64,000 bases of DNA from Gelidibacter gilvus (GCF_004115975.1 NZ_SDDZ01000001.1:310001-374000); one strand, 5' to 3'. Shown: positions 18,229 through 27,854, counted from the stretch's first letter. Numbers and translations are program-made. The notes: generated from the sequence alone by a model not told the origin.

Positions 18229-19404
18229 TTAAGCTGAAATTATTTGTTGATACACTTTACTGGTTTCAATGATTTGATGGATATCTTTATCATTGACTTC
18301 CTTTTTCTGATCTGCAAAATTCAAGAAATTAATATAGACCTCATCCAATTGTAATTTTGTCAATTCGTAGCCCACATTTTTAGCGCGATATGCCAATGCT
18401 GCACGGCCACTTCGGGCAGTCAATACAATAGCAGATTCTGTAACACCAACATCTCTTGGATTGATGATTTCATAGGTTTCTCTATGTTTGATCACGCCAT
18501 CCTGATGGATTCCAGAACTGTGTGCAAAAGCATTTGCGCCAACAATGGCTTTATTCGGCTGGGTATAAATGCCCATACTTTCTGAAACCAACTGACTTAT
18601 AGCGTATAAATGTTGGGTTTTTATATTGGTATCCAAATTAAGATACGGATGCTGTTTTAAAACCATCACGACTTCTTCAAGAGCTGTGTTTCCAGCGCGC
18701 TCCCCTATGCCGTTGATGGTACATTCAATTTGTCTTGCACCGTTGATGACTCCTTCGATGGAATTGGCAGTTGCCAATCCTAAATCGTTATGGCAGTGAC
18801 AGGATAAAATGGCTTTTTCAATACCTTTGACATTCTCTTTTAGATATTTAATTTTTGCTCCATATTCACTTGGCAGACAATACCCAGTTGTGTCTGGGAT
18901 ATTTAACACCGTAGCGCCTCCCTTAATGGCCATTTCGCAAACCCGAGCTAAAAATTCATTATCGGTCCGACCAGCATCTTCTGCATAAAACTCAACATCT
19001 TCAACAAAGCTCTTTGCAAATCGGACGGCTTCAAAAGCGCGTTCCAATATGGCATCTTGATTAGAATTGAATTTATATTTAATATGTGAAGCAGAAGTAC
19101 CAATTCCTGTGTGGATTCGTGGATACTTTGCATATCTTAGTGCGTTTGCGGCCACTTTAATATCGTTTTCAACCGCACGTGTCAATCCGCAAACAACAGT
19201 GTTTTTTATCAATTTCGAAATTTCTTCAACAGATTTGAAATCCCCAGGGCTTGACACTGGAAAACCAGCTTCAATAATGTCAACACCTAAGTTTTCGAGC
19301 TGCTCCGCAATAATGAGTTTTTGATTAGTATTTAGCTTACAGCCAGGAACTTGCTCGCCATCTCTTAGTGTGGTGTCGAAAATTTGAACATTATTATCAG
19401 ACAT
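18229..19404 (-). CDS. leuA: 2-isopropylmalate synthase
   Basis: Condenses acetyl-CoA with 2-oxoisovalerate. The N-terminal signature [16 protein letters not shown] and the metal motif [11 protein letters not shown] identify it. The chosen start (MSDNN) gives 391 aa and puts FDTTLRDG near residue 8 as in homologues. A second ATG lies at 19413. The frame stays open to 19566, but that would overlap the divergent neighbour. The protein lacks the long C-terminal LeuA regulatory domain of ~510-aa enzymes. It is the first gene of leuACDB. Confidence 0.92.
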   Translation of the reverse strand: MSDNNVQIFDTTLRDGEQVPGCKLNTNQKLIIAEQLENLGVDIIEAGFPVSSPGDFKSVEEISKLIKNTVVCGLTRAVENDIKVAANALRYAKYPRIHTGIGTSASHIKYKFNSNQDAILERAFEAVRFAKSFVEDVEFYAEDAGRTDNEFLARVCEMAIKGGATVLNIPDTTGYCLPSEYGAKIKYLKENVKGIEKAILSCHCHNDLGLATANSIEGVINGARQIECTINGIGERAGNTALEEVVMVLKQHPYLNLDTNIKTQHLYAISQLVSESMGIYTQPNKAIVGANAFAHSSGIHQDGVIKHRETYEIINPRDVGVTESAIVLTARSGRAALAYRAKNVGYELTKLQLDEVYINFLNFADQKKEVNDKDIHQIIETSKVYQQIISA

Positions 19405-19551
19405 TTGTTGCATATTATTTTTGTATTGACAAGCTAATTTATACTTTGTATTTAAATTTGGTTGGTCAAGGATCCGACTTTTACGATGTTCAGTCGTTTT
19501 TAAATATTTTAAATAATTGATTATTAATGATTTAAGTGACATTTTAACGTG

Positions 19552-21099
19552 ATGACTAAGGAGCAAAAAGATAATTTATTTCAGTTGGTAAAATCATTGA
19601 CCAAGTCCGAAAAACGACAGTTTAAGCTGTATGTTGGGCGACTTGATGTTAATGCCGACTCCAAATTCTTGAATCTTTTTAATTATATGGACAAGGCCAA
19701 AAGTTATGATGAACCTGCGATCATCAAGACTGGAATTGTCAAAAAACAACAGTTGGCCAACGTCAAGGCACATTTGTATAAGCAAATCTTAATCAGCTTA
19801 AAACTCAATCCTTCGCATCAGAATATCCGTTCGCAAATACGCGAACAACTTGATTTCGCATCTATCTTATACCATAAAGGACTTTATAAACAGAGTTTAA
19901 GAATTCTGGACAGAGCCAAAGAACTTGCCATTCAAAATGAAGAAAAGAATTTGGCCTATGAGATTGTCGAACTCGAAAAAATAATTGAATCACAGTATAT
20001 TACACGAAGCATCAGCACGCGCGCCGATGAGTTGACCGTACAGGCCAAAGAATTGAGCGAATTGAATGTCATTACAAGTAAACTTTCAAATTTATCACTG
20101 CAACTGTATAGTATTATCTTAAAAACAGGCTACGTCAAAAATGCTGAAGAAGGTCAAAAAGTAACAGAATATTTCCACGATAGACTCCCTAAGTTTGAGT
20201 TCTCTAAAATTGGTTTTAGAGAGAAATTATGGCTCTATAATTCCTATTTATGGTATAGTTTTTTACTTCAGGATTTCTTGAATTGCTATAAATATGCATC
20301 AAAATGGGTGAATTTGTTTTATGACAACCCGCACATGATCAGTTTGAATCCTGTATTCTTTTTAAAAGGAAATAATTATCTGCTGGAAGCCCTGTTTTTT
20401 ATCGGAAGGAAACCGAAGTTTTTAAAAAAGCTACGCATTCTGGAAGAACGATTGGAGCAACCTGATTTCCCGAAGGATGAAAATGTAGAAGCACTAATTT
20501 TTTTGTACCTAAATTTTCACAGGATCAATCAACATTTTATTGACGGAAGCTTTGATGAAGGTTTGAACCTCATCCCAAGAATTGAAAACAAACTAAAAAA
20601 ATACAACAATCGTCTTGACGAGCACCATAAAATGATTTTTTACTATAAATTTGCAAGCTTACAATTTGGGGCAGGTAATAATAAAGCGTGTATTTTCTAT
20701 TTGGATAAGATTATTTCCAATAAATCATTATCCATGCGCGAAGATTTACAGACTTTTGCACGTGTCTTGAATCTGGTTGCACATTATGAAGCGGGAGTAG
20801 ATTATCATATGGAAAGCTTGCTTAAGAGCACCTATAAGTTCCTAATAAAAATTAACGATCTGTACGAGGTTCAAAAGGAAATGATCAAGTTTATCAAAGG
20901 GTTGCAGAATATTTATCCGCATGATCTGAAAAACGCGTTTATTGAACTTCACAAAACTTTAAAAACTTATGAAGATCATCCTTATGAGCGTCGCGCATTT
21001 TTATACTTAGACATCATTTCCTGGTTGGAAAGCAAGATTGAAAACAAACCTGTTGGACAAATAATTAGAGATAAGTATTTGGCGGAGTTTGCATCATAA
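19552..21099 (+). CDS. Conserved Bacteroidota protein, helical repeats, function unknown
   Basis: About 515 aa, no signal peptide and no transmembrane segment seen. It is rich in Leu, Lys and Tyr with alternating amphipathic helices, consistent with a TPR-like solenoid (for example around [25 protein letters not shown], about residues 101-125). The N-terminus contains the phrase [17 protein letters not shown], which I associate with a Bacteroidota-specific family of unknown role. A GTG at 19549 precedes the preferred ATG at 19552. It is divergent from leuA; a TAAATTTG box lies at 19453-19460. Confidence 0.6.
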   Translation: MTKEQKDNLFQLVKSLTKSEKRQFKLYVGRLDVNADSKFLNLFNYMDKAKSYDEPAIIKTGIVKKQQLANVKAHLYKQILISLKLNPSHQNIRSQIREQLDFASILYHKGLYKQSLRILDRAKELAIQNEEKNLAYEIVELEKIIESQYITRSISTRADELTVQAKELSELNVITSKLSNLSLQLYSIILKTGYVKNAEEGQKVTEYFHDRLPKFEFSKIGFREKLWLYNSYLWYSFLLQDFLNCYKYASKWVNLFYDNPHMISLNPVFFLKGNNYLLEALFFIGRKPKFLKKLRILEERLEQPDFPKDENVEALIFLYLNFHRINQHFIDGSFDEGLNLIPRIENKLKKYNNRLDEHHKMIFYYKFASLQFGAGNNKACIFYLDKIISNKSLSMREDLQTFARVLNLVAHYEAGVDYHMESLLKSTYKFLIKINDLYEVQKEMIKFIKGLQNIYPHDLKNAFIELHKTLKTYEDHPYERRAFLYLDIISWLESKIENKPVGQIIRDKYLAEFAS

Positions 21100-21133
21100 A
21101 ACATTATTAATTTTAAACTGAAACATTAAATTC

Positions 21134-22036
21134 ATGCAATTTTCACGACTTTTTTACGTCATATTTTTAGTTACTCTTTCTTTCAGTTCAAACGCCCAAG
21201 GCTTATTCAAGAAAAAAGATTCCATTGTTACTAAAACTCTATCTCAATCTTGGGAATTGGAGAAAAAGGACAAGAATGGAACCTTTAAACTAAATTCTTA
21301 CAAACCGTTTTATGTTATGCCGGTGCATTGGAGCAACCGTATCAACAAACAGCCTCAAAGTGTGGGTGGAGAACCCGTTTTTGATGAACCTCTTGAATTA
21401 CATTCTACAGAAGTTAAATTTCAGATTAGTTTCAAAACCAAAGTGTTACAATCATTTTTGTTTGGCAAAGGTGATATTTGGGTAGGTTATACCCAGGTAG
21501 CCCATTGGCAAGTATATAATCAAAAACTTTCACGTCCTTTTCGCGAACTCAATTATGAACCAGAACTTATTGCAGTTTACCCATTGAACTTTAGCTTTTT
21601 TGGAGTTAAAGCTAAAATGATAGGTTTAGGATTTAACCATCAGTCCAATGGTAGACCAGATCCAATTTCAAGAAGCTGGAATCGGCTGATGGCACACTTC
21701 GCTATTGAACGTAACGACTTTCAACTATATCTTAAGCCATGGATACGGCTTGATGGGGGCACAGCAGATGATGACAATCCAGAAATTGAAGACTATTTAG
21801 GACGCGCTGAAGCCAATGTTATTTATAGAAAAAATGGTCACAGTCTTGATCTTGTTGTCCGAAATTCGTTGAAATTTAACGACAATCATGGCAGTGTGCA
21901 GTTCAATTATATGTATCCTATTAAAAATAACCTAAGAGGTCATTTGCAACTCTTCAGTGGCTATGGCGAGAATCTCATCGACTACAACCACTATCAAACA
22001 ACGGTTGGGTTGGGGATTTCTTTTGTGGAATGGTAG
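21134..22036 (+). CDS. pldA: Outer-membrane phospholipase A (OMPLA)
   Basis: Integral outer-membrane phospholipase of the PldA family. A signal peptide (about residues 1-21, ending SSNAQ) is followed by a beta-barrel. The catalytic set is intact: H169 and S171 in NHQSNGRPDP, and N183 in RSWNR, with the same 12-residue Ser-Asn spacing as E. coli (S144, N156). It has 300 aa. It probably degrades misplaced phospholipids in the outer leaflet. It begins 34 bases after the preceding gene. The 278-base spacer after it holds nothing I recognise. Confidence 0.88.
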   Translation: MQFSRLFYVIFLVTLSFSSNAQGLFKKKDSIVTKTLSQSWELEKKDKNGTFKLNSYKPFYVMPVHWSNRINKQPQSVGGEPVFDEPLELHSTEVKFQISFKTKVLQSFLFGKGDIWVGYTQVAHWQVYNQKLSRPFRELNYEPELIAVYPLNFSFFGVKAKMIGLGFNHQSNGRPDPISRSWNRLMAHFAIERNDFQLYLKPWIRLDGGTADDDNPEIEDYLGRAEANVIYRKNGHSLDLVVRNSLKFNDNHGSVQFNYMYPIKNNLRGHLQLFSGYGENLIDYNHYQTTVGLGISFVEW

Positions 22037-22314
22037 AGACGCTTTGGTGCATGTAATAGTTTAATATAGGAGATACTTCGCTATAATATTATTGAATACA
22101 GTTAGTTCATTATCCCAAGAAGCAAAAATTTCTAATGGAGTTTTAAATAGTGAAGATAACCTCAAATTAAACCTCTAACTATATGTCAGGACAAGATTAT
22201 ATAGACTAACACATTCTGAATAAATCTGAATTATATAATGGAATATAAGTCGAATTATTTTTGACTTTGTACAGGCTGAGATGCCAATGATTGATAAAAG
22301 ATTCCAGTTCTAAA

Positions 22315-25125
22315 CTAACGTGGGTCGTTCTTTATATCATATTTTATCATTTGATTGTTTTCGTAAGAAAGATAAGTGTGATTGCCCAACCCAAAATATA
22401 AAAACTCGCCACTGCCCCAAACAGCATGCCTACCCAATTTTAATAATGTCGGCGTTTTTAGTGTCCATACTTTAGTGCTTAAATCATAAGCATATAAGTT
22501 AAATTCAAGTCCCATATTACCTTGACCACCGCTAAAGTAAAGCACATTGTTATGAACATATAAATTGTTATGGTAGAAATATTTATAGTCTCCTTTTGGG
22601 AAACCAATATCTTCCCATGAATTATTTTTTATGTCGTAAACAGTAATATTGTGGTCTCTAACATCTAAGTAGATTTTACCATCGTGAAAGTATATTATAT
22701 CGCTATGCCCTCGCATAAATGGAGGTTGGCTAACAGTTTCTTTGGTATGGTTACTTAAATTATACTTTATAAAAGCTAGTTTATTAACATCTACGCTCTC
22801 CATAATATAAGCATAATTATTATCTATAATACCATATATCATCCCATGGCCATCACCCAATGAGATATCCAATGTTTTATCTTCCCATTTTTTTAATGCC
22901 ATATCATAGATGTGAAAACTATTTCCCCATGGAACATATATTTTATCTCCTACCTCAGAAATATAAATTTTTCCACCAGAATCAGAATAACTTGTAAACG
23001 GCATTTTCGTTTCAACACTCACCCAATTTTGAGAGGTCTCATCAAAACGGTATATCCCTTTTAGATTTAAAAAATATAATTCTCCTTTATATTCAAAATA
23101 AGAACTATTGTTATAATAATCACTAGGAATCTGATAATTTTCGAGTTTGCTATAGGGTTCAATACCATTGATATAGCCAACATTAATGATCTCCGGCCCA
23201 TATTCTATTGTAACTGGCATTGCGGTTTCTAAGGCCGTGTGATAAGGAATAGTAAATTGCACGTTTGTATTTGAGGTGTTAACAATATCACAATGAACAC
23301 CATTTACTCTTACAACATAACTGTATTTGTTTTCAAGATTATTGCCTTCAATTGTAAAAATATCCAGCTCTCTAACTCCTGAATTGTTTATAAGCCCCGA
23401 CGAGGTGATTTTCTTTACATTAAAGGTGATTTCGTTTGAGAATTGGCCACCGGTTTGGACTTTTAATTTATGCTCTCCTGGTGCGATATTTTTGGGAACA
23501 ATTAATCTAATTTCCTTATTATTAATGGAATAATTAGTTGTTCCAGGGTCTTGAACCAATGCATCATCAATATAGACTTTACTTACATATTTATAACCAA
23601 AGTCTGATCCACTCAATTCTAAAAAATCAGTATGGGTATTAACAAATAATGAGCTCTTAGCAATGGATTCAATTTTAGGTGGAAAAATATTAATGTTTTC
23701 TTTGCTGGTTCCAAACTGGGTTTTTATTTCTATGTTTAATTTGCCAATATCAGAAAAAACATATTTAGGATATTGACTTTTTGCTTCTAGCCAATCAGAC
23801 ATGGGCAAAGTTATTATTCCATTGGCGTTGACATCTTCAAAGTTATTATGGACGCCTCGTAACGTAACCCCTCCGATAGTAATATTATGGCTTGCTCCAG
23901 CAATAAAGTATTTTGTTTTTAGTGTTACAAAATCATCATCTAGGTGGTATTTGTCTTTATCAACAGAAATTATTTCTGGAGGCAGCATATTTATATTTTC
24001 TTCTAATTCAAAACTTCCTGTTTTTAATACAAGCTTAGACGAATTATCTCTAAAATATTCACTAATTACAATTTGGACTTCATCTTTTGATAGTCTAATT
24101 ATTTTCTGTTCTTTACCGCCTACATATACCTTAGTTGGAAGATCCTTTTGCTTCAGATAATTTCCCTTAATGACAAGTGTGTCCAAGAAACCAGTATCTC
24201 TTTTGTCTAATGAAGTTATGATTGGAGAGGTGCTTTTATAGAAATCTTGTCTTTCAATAATGGTATCCAATACCTTTATTTTTAAATTGAGTAAACCTGC
24301 TGGTAGTCCTTCAGGTATTGTCATCTCGAGGTTATTAATATCTAAACGTTGTTTATTAAGCTTTACTTCAACGTCATCTATCCAAACATTGCTTATATGG
24401 GAATGGAAGTTTTCACCATAAATAAATGAATTCTCACCCACATAAGTTTCTTTGGATGAAATAGAATCCAGTACTGGTGGATTTATATTAAAGGTTTTTT
24501 GAATGATAGTATCTATCCCACAATTTCTTACGGTAGGGGTTAATTTTGATGAGTTTATATTAGGTATAATTATAGCTTTTATTAAACTATCGGATTCATA
24601 TATTATATTCTGAAAGCTATTGTTTAATAAAAACCGTGTAGGTGTATCGTCAAGGGTTTTACAGAAATTTTCTCCAATTATATGAATGGTATCATAAACA
24701 AATCCTCTTAAAGGTTTAATTTCTTTAACACTGATTTTGATATCAACATTACTAGTAAAATCTAAAGTATCACCAGAAATAGATTTATTTTCTACTTCAA
24801 CATAGGGAGCAACAGTATAAGCTTTGCCTTTAATAACTCCTGATCTTATTATAGTTTCAAAATTATTTTTAGACAATTCGCCCTGTTCGATTTTTTTTAC
24901 TAGCAAACCATTGTGATAGACTAGCACACCATGACTTTGAAACTTATAGTTATTATATCCTACAATTTCAAGCTCAGTTTTTATTATTACGCCATTTTCA
25001 GTGTTTTCTTCAATCAAAAAAGAGGATATTTCAACTCTTTTTCCATTTTTTTGAATTGGCGAATCATCTTTAGCGCATGAGATGAAAAACGCTATAGCTA
25101 CAAGAAGGATGATATTTTTGATCAA
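22315..25125 (-). CDS. Large surface lipoprotein with IPT/TIG-like repeats and a C-terminal propeller
   Basis: The N-terminal hydrophobic segment ending AIAFFISC (lipobox Cys17) marks a lipoprotein. About residues 100-640 hold successive Ig-like IPT/TIG-type modules, seen as recurring phrases such as DTIHIIGENF, NSFIYGENF, DTLVIKGNYL, DFLELSGSDFG and DIFTIEGNNLE. The last ~280 residues look like a Kelch-type beta-propeller (NLYAYDLSTKVWTLKTP, GEFLYFGLGN). Length is 936 aa. It stands alone between pldA and an accessory patch. It probably binds a ligand or polymer at the cell surface; the target is unknown. Confidence 0.65.
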   Translation of the reverse strand: MIKNIILLVAIAFFISCAKDDSPIQKNGKRVEISSFLIEENTENGVIIKTELEIVGYNNYKFQSHGVLVYHNGLLVKKIEQGELSKNNFETIIRSGVIKGKAYTVAPYVEVENKSISGDTLDFTSNVDIKISVKEIKPLRGFVYDTIHIIGENFCKTLDDTPTRFLLNNSFQNIIYESDSLIKAIIIPNINSSKLTPTVRNCGIDTIIQKTFNINPPVLDSISSKETYVGENSFIYGENFHSHISNVWIDDVEVKLNKQRLDINNLEMTIPEGLPAGLLNLKIKVLDTIIERQDFYKSTSPIITSLDKRDTGFLDTLVIKGNYLKQKDLPTKVYVGGKEQKIIRLSKDEVQIVISEYFRDNSSKLVLKTGSFELEENINMLPPEIISVDKDKYHLDDDFVTLKTKYFIAGASHNITIGGVTLRGVHNNFEDVNANGIITLPMSDWLEAKSQYPKYVFSDIGKLNIEIKTQFGTSKENINIFPPKIESIAKSSLFVNTHTDFLELSGSDFGYKYVSKVYIDDALVQDPGTTNYSINNKEIRLIVPKNIAPGEHKLKVQTGGQFSNEITFNVKKITSSGLINNSGVRELDIFTIEGNNLENKYSYVVRVNGVHCDIVNTSNTNVQFTIPYHTALETAMPVTIEYGPEIINVGYINGIEPYSKLENYQIPSDYYNNSSYFEYKGELYFLNLKGIYRFDETSQNWVSVETKMPFTSYSDSGGKIYISEVGDKIYVPWGNSFHIYDMALKKWEDKTLDISLGDGHGMIYGIIDNNYAYIMESVDVNKLAFIKYNLSNHTKETVSQPPFMRGHSDIIYFHDGKIYLDVRDHNITVYDIKNNSWEDIGFPKGDYKYFYHNNLYVHNNVLYFSGGQGNMGLEFNLYAYDLSTKVWTLKTPTLLKLGRHAVWGSGEFLYFGLGNHTYLSYENNQMIKYDIKNDPR

Positions 25126-25255
25126 TTTGAATCTTTTAATACAAACTTAAACTATTTAGTTTGTGGTAGAATTATTATGTCATTAAAAGCCAATTGAATT
25201 CCAATTGATTTTAAAACTGACAATTATTAATCAACATCTCAAACAGGTTTTTTAA

Positions 25256-25465
25256 TTTCTTTCGAAATCACTTGAAAATGCCATAGAACTTCTTGTGAAT
25301 CCTTTAGATAATGATATCAACACGATATTATCAAGAATTAATAGAAAAATAAAAGATGCTGTTGGAGATTCATTGCTTGACATCTACAATATTAAAGGCG
25401 AAAGAAGCGAAAAGAAACGTATAAAATTAGATCGGGAATTGCTGGTTGGTTGGAGTGATTCATAA
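25256..25465 (+). pseudogene. Gene remnant (C-terminal fragment), unrecognised
   Basis: Open from a stop at 25253 to TAA at 25463-25465. The sequence is protein-like (INTILSRINRKIKDAVGD, then RIKLDRELLVGW) but has no ATG; an in-frame GTG lies at 25295. The pattern resembles the C-terminal winged-helix part of a longer protein, and a terminator follows directly. It is best read as the tail of a deleted gene. No identification is claimed. Confidence 0.4.
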
Positions 25466-25496
25466 TAAAAAAACCCTTCAATGTGAAGTTTTTTTT
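25466..25496. terminator. Terminator after the remnant
   Basis: An A-run, CTTCA, loop ATG, TGAAG and eight T form a compact intrinsic terminator usable in both directions. Confidence 0.7.
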
Positions 25497-25520
25497 GTGG
25501 TCCACCTGGTATGAAACAAC
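25497..25520 (-). other. Degenerate copy of a tRNA 3' end
   Basis: The bases GTGGTCC-ACCTGG directly after the terminator match the 3' end of the tRNA(CAT) gene at 27121-27197 (GTGGTCCCACCTGG, read on the plus strand) except for one missing base. The similarity then fades. In both places the motif abuts a terminator hairpin. It may be a decayed tRNA duplicate or an attachment-site remnant of the accessory patch. A match of about 14 bases could also be chance. Confidence 0.3.
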
Positions 25521-25797
25521 TCCATTTAGACCGCTAAAATACAATGCAATAGAATTATTATATTGAATTTGGGCATCAAAATAGAATCAATAAAGGGTGT
25601 TTTTACCAAAGTAACTCTTTACAACTAAATTCTCTTGTGATTTGTTTCATTACAAAACAAAATTTTTACTTTCTTCAAAATTATATTAGAAATCATCAAC
25701 TGGATTTCAAAATTGAATTATACCGTATGTAAATATCTAAAGCTCATTTAAAATGATATCTGTTCAAATAAATAAGGAAATGTATAAAAGCAAAAGA

Positions 25798-25840
25798 CAC
25801 ACCCTGGGACGCTGTGCAAATGGGTAGCGTGGTGTGTACT
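25798..25840. repeat. Nested hairpin in the accessory patch
   Basis: ACACACC and GGTGTGT bracket an inner ACGCT/AGCGT pair, forming a long interrupted stem. Another small palindrome, TAGTAC-AAAA-GTACTA, follows near 25845. No gene is associated. The rest of 25500-25919 contains no ORF that I can support. Confidence 0.5.
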
Positions 25841-25919
25841 GTTAGTACAAAAGTACTAATTTTATGTAAATCGTGATGTCATTTATTATGATATATTCGT
25901 CTCACTAATGACTTAATAA

Positions 25920-26279
25920 TCATTGTAAAATAATATCACTATCGATATTCAACTTTTGATGTAAAGCCTTGGCAATTGTTAAGGTAATTTCCCTTTTACC
26001 ATTCAAGTATTCGCTAATTCTAGATGCACTCGTGTTCAAAAGTGTAGCTAAATCTTTTCTTTTTAAACCCATTTCAAACATGCGCAACTCAATCATTTCT
26101 TGCAAGGTTGGCAGACCTATAGGGAAATGGGCTTCTTCATAGTTCTCTATAATATCGCTGACCTCTACAAGTTCTAACATTTGAGGATGATCTTCAGATG
26201 TCTTATTATCAATCTCTTTAAGAAGTAGATCCAAGCGGATAATTGCGTTAACGTATTCTTGATGTGTAACTAGTTTCAT
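25920..26279 (-). CDS. higA: HigA-type antitoxin (XRE helix-turn-helix)
   Basis: 119 aa. The C-terminal half is a Cro/CI helix-turn-helix (KRKDLATLLNTSASRISEYLNG, about residues 74-95). The N-terminal half is acidic and would bind the toxin. It is encoded 5 bases after higB, the toxin-first order typical of higBA. The pair probably represses itself at the palindrome upstream (26642-26660). Confidence 0.82.
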   Translation of the reverse strand: MKLVTHQEYVNAIIRLDLLLKEIDNKTSEDHPQMLELVEVSDIIENYEEAHFPIGLPTLQEMIELRMFEMGLKRKDLATLLNTSASRISEYLNGKREITLTIAKALHQKLNIDSDIILQ

Positions 26280-26284
26280 GCTTT

Positions 26285-26581
26285 TTACAATTTATCGATA
26301 TTCTTTATTTTGTCGTATTCTTTATGACTCCCTACCCAGCGTATATAGACTCTTTTAATTTTAAATATAACCACCGCGACAATTCTATAGTGGTTCCCTT
26401 TGACATTAAAAACATATCTGTCATTTCCGACAGCATCAGCGGAGTTAAATGTATTTTTTAAATCCGCAAAATTATCCCATTCTGCTTTCTTGGATATTTT
26501 ATACCAATCTCGCAATGCTGTTGCAGCATTAGTTTCTTTCGAAAAGTAATCTCTTAATTTTTTGAATGAGATGATGTGCAT
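26285..26581 (-). CDS. higB: HigB-type mRNA interferase toxin
   Basis: 98 aa from MHIISFKKLRDYF. It is basic, with the family features LRDWYKISKKAEWDNFADLKNTF and the core NDRYVFNVKGNHYRIVAVVIFKIKRVYIRWVGSHKEYDK. HigB toxins cut mRNA at the ribosome and are neutralised by HigA. The frame is open to 26620, but the ATG at 26581 matches the family start. The protein looks intact. Confidence 0.82.
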   Translation of the reverse strand: MHIISFKKLRDYFSKETNAATALRDWYKISKKAEWDNFADLKNTFNSADAVGNDRYVFNVKGNHYRIVAVVIFKIKRVYIRWVGSHKEYDKIKNIDKL

Positions 26582-26641
26582 ATGAAAAACAGATAATTCT
26601 ATTGCACAAAGATAAGTCAAAAATTACATATATGGTAATAT

Positions 26642-26660
26642 AATTACATTATTTGTAATT
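26642..26660. promoter_or_regulatory. Probable HigA operator
   Basis: AATTACA-TTATT-TGTAATT is a perfect 7-bp inverted repeat about 60 bases upstream of the higB start. A related ATTACATATATGGTAAT half-palindrome lies next to it (26623-26639). HTH antitoxins commonly bind such repeats over their own promoter; here this is inferred from position only. Confidence 0.5.
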
Positions 26661-26757
26661 AAATTAAATGATCAGGTCAACAAAAATTTGTTGCGCTTAT
26701 GAGTTGAATACAACACTCACATTTTTATCCTTTAATACAAAAATTCAAACAACCAAA

Positions 26758-26883
26758 CTAGCAAACTAGCAATTTAGTTATCGGACACTCTAAATCATCA
26801 GCAACCACAAAGCCATTTTTAACATCATTTGTTTGTTGGTTTTGTCTTTGCCTCTCACCTTTGATACCTACCAATCTGTTAAT
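26758..26883 (-). pseudogene. Possible gene remnant upstream of higBA
   Basis: A 42-codon open stretch on the minus strand without a good start includes NDVKNGFVVADDLECPITK, which reads like real protein and ends at a TAG. It may be the tail of a lost gene. I cannot name the family, and chance open sequence remains possible. The rest of 26661-26951 holds nothing else I can support. Confidence 0.25.
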
Positions 26884-26951
26884 TCACTTAATCGCATGGA
26901 ATAAATAATGTTTTTTGATTTTCACCTCAATAATGTTGACTGCTCTATACT

Positions 26952-27000
26952 GCACATTTAGATGTGCGATTTAATATGTTTTTTGCACATTATCATGTGC
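26952..27000. promoter_or_regulatory. Two tandem GCACAT-N4-ATGTGC palindromes
   Basis: Two identical 6-bp inverted repeats with 4-base centres lie at 26952-26967 and 26985-27000. Their starts are 33 bp apart, close to three helical turns, so a dimeric regulator could bind both on the same face. No intact gene starts next to them. They may belong to a lost gene. Confidence 0.45.
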
Positions 27001-27082
27001 ACCATATATTTATCTAGCGGCTTTGATTAATTCTGACCTAAATATATTTGTATTTTACTCAAAGTTTTTAATCCCTATAAAC

Positions 27083-27112
27083 AAAAAAGCCTCTACATTT
27101 CTGTAAAGGCTT
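27083..27112 (-). terminator. Terminator of the tRNA(CAT) gene
   Basis: Read on the minus strand, AAGCCTTTACA, loop GAAA, TGTAGAGGCTT and a T-run form an intrinsic terminator just behind the tRNA. Confidence 0.75.
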
Positions 27113-27120
27113 ATTAAGAC

Positions 27121-27197
27121 TGGTGGTCCCACCTGGGCTCGAACCAGGGACCACTTGATTATGAGTCAAGTGCTCTAACCAGCTGAGCTATAGGACC
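27121..27197 (-). tRNA. tRNA with CAT anticodon (Met elongator or lysidine-type Ile)
   Basis: A full cloverleaf of 77 bases on the minus strand. The acceptor GGTCCTA pairs with TGGGACC; the D-arm is AGCTCAGCTGGTTAGAGC, the anticodon loop is CTCATAA and the T-arm carries GGTTCGA. CCA is encoded (27121-27123). The CAT anticodon may be elongator methionine or tRNA-Ile2 (lysidine at the wobble position). It is not the initiator, because the acceptor is fully paired. I cannot decide between the two from sequence alone. Confidence 0.9.
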
Positions 27198-27246
27198 GGT
27201 TAAGAGGATGCAATATTACTACTAATTTTAAAATCTTACAACAATT

Positions 27247-27651
27247 TTAAGACTTTATCTCTTGGCATAACTCAATCAAAACGCCATTGGTGCTTTTTGG
27301 GTGCAAGAAAGCCACCAACTTGTTGTCGGCGCCTTTCTTGGGCGTTTTATTTAATACAATAAATCCTTCTTTTGAAAGCCGCTCGATTTCCGCTTCAATA
27401 TCATCTACAGCAAAGGCTATATGATGGATGCCCTCGCCTTTCCTTTCAATGAATTTAGCAATTGGGCTGTCCGCTGAAGTCGCTTCCAGCAACTCAATCT
27501 TATTTGGACCGGCTTCAAAAAAAGAGGTGCGGACACCTTCACTTTCCACCGCTTCAATTTTATAGTGTGGTTTTCCAAAAAGCGCCGCGAATAAGTCGTT
27601 TGAAGCATTTAAGTCTTTTACGGCTATGCCTATATGTTCTATTTTTTTCAT
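27247..27651 (-). CDS. mce: Methylmalonyl-CoA epimerase
   Basis: A VOC-fold metalloenzyme of about 134 aa that interconverts (R)- and (S)-methylmalonyl-CoA in propionate metabolism. KKIEHIGIAVKDL at the N-terminus supplies the first His ligand, IHHIAFAVDDIEAEI the second, and NGVLIELCQE the Glu ligand. The frame continues upstream to 27717 only because it reads through a palindromic repeat (the phrase IPAFAGMT). The ATG at 27651 is the true start. Confidence 0.88.
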   Translation of the reverse strand: MKKIEHIGIAVKDLNASNDLFAALFGKPHYKIEAVESEGVRTSFFEAGPNKIELLEATSADSPIAKFIERKGEGIHHIAFAVDDIEAEIERLSKEGFIVLNKTPKKGADNKLVAFLHPKSTNGVLIELCQEIKS

Positions 27652-27667
27652 AAATATTCCATTTGTC

Positions 27668-27687
27668 ATTCCCGCGAAGGCGGGAAT
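27668..27687. repeat. REP-like palindrome upstream of mce
   Basis: ATTCCCGC-GAAG-GCGGGAAT, a perfect 8-bp stem, is the same family as the elements in the arginine operon. It lies 16 bases before the mce start, again close to a start codon. Confidence 0.7.
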
Positions 27688-27854
27688 CTCAGTAATGCCC
27701 ACTAAGGCAGGTATCATATCAATCTCCTACGTACTATTTTTGGTAAACAGTGTAGAAGTCTATTCTAAATAATCAAAAGCAAGAATAGAGTGCTACAACA
27801 GTTCCCTAATCCAACTTTGTGCTTTCAAAAATACAATATTCCTTAAATATGCTC

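Noticed and set aside
27652-27717. Upstream start for methylmalonyl-CoA epimerase
   Set aside because: The extra 22 residues are a translation of a REP-like palindrome (phrase IPAFAGMT); homologues start at MKKIEHIG.
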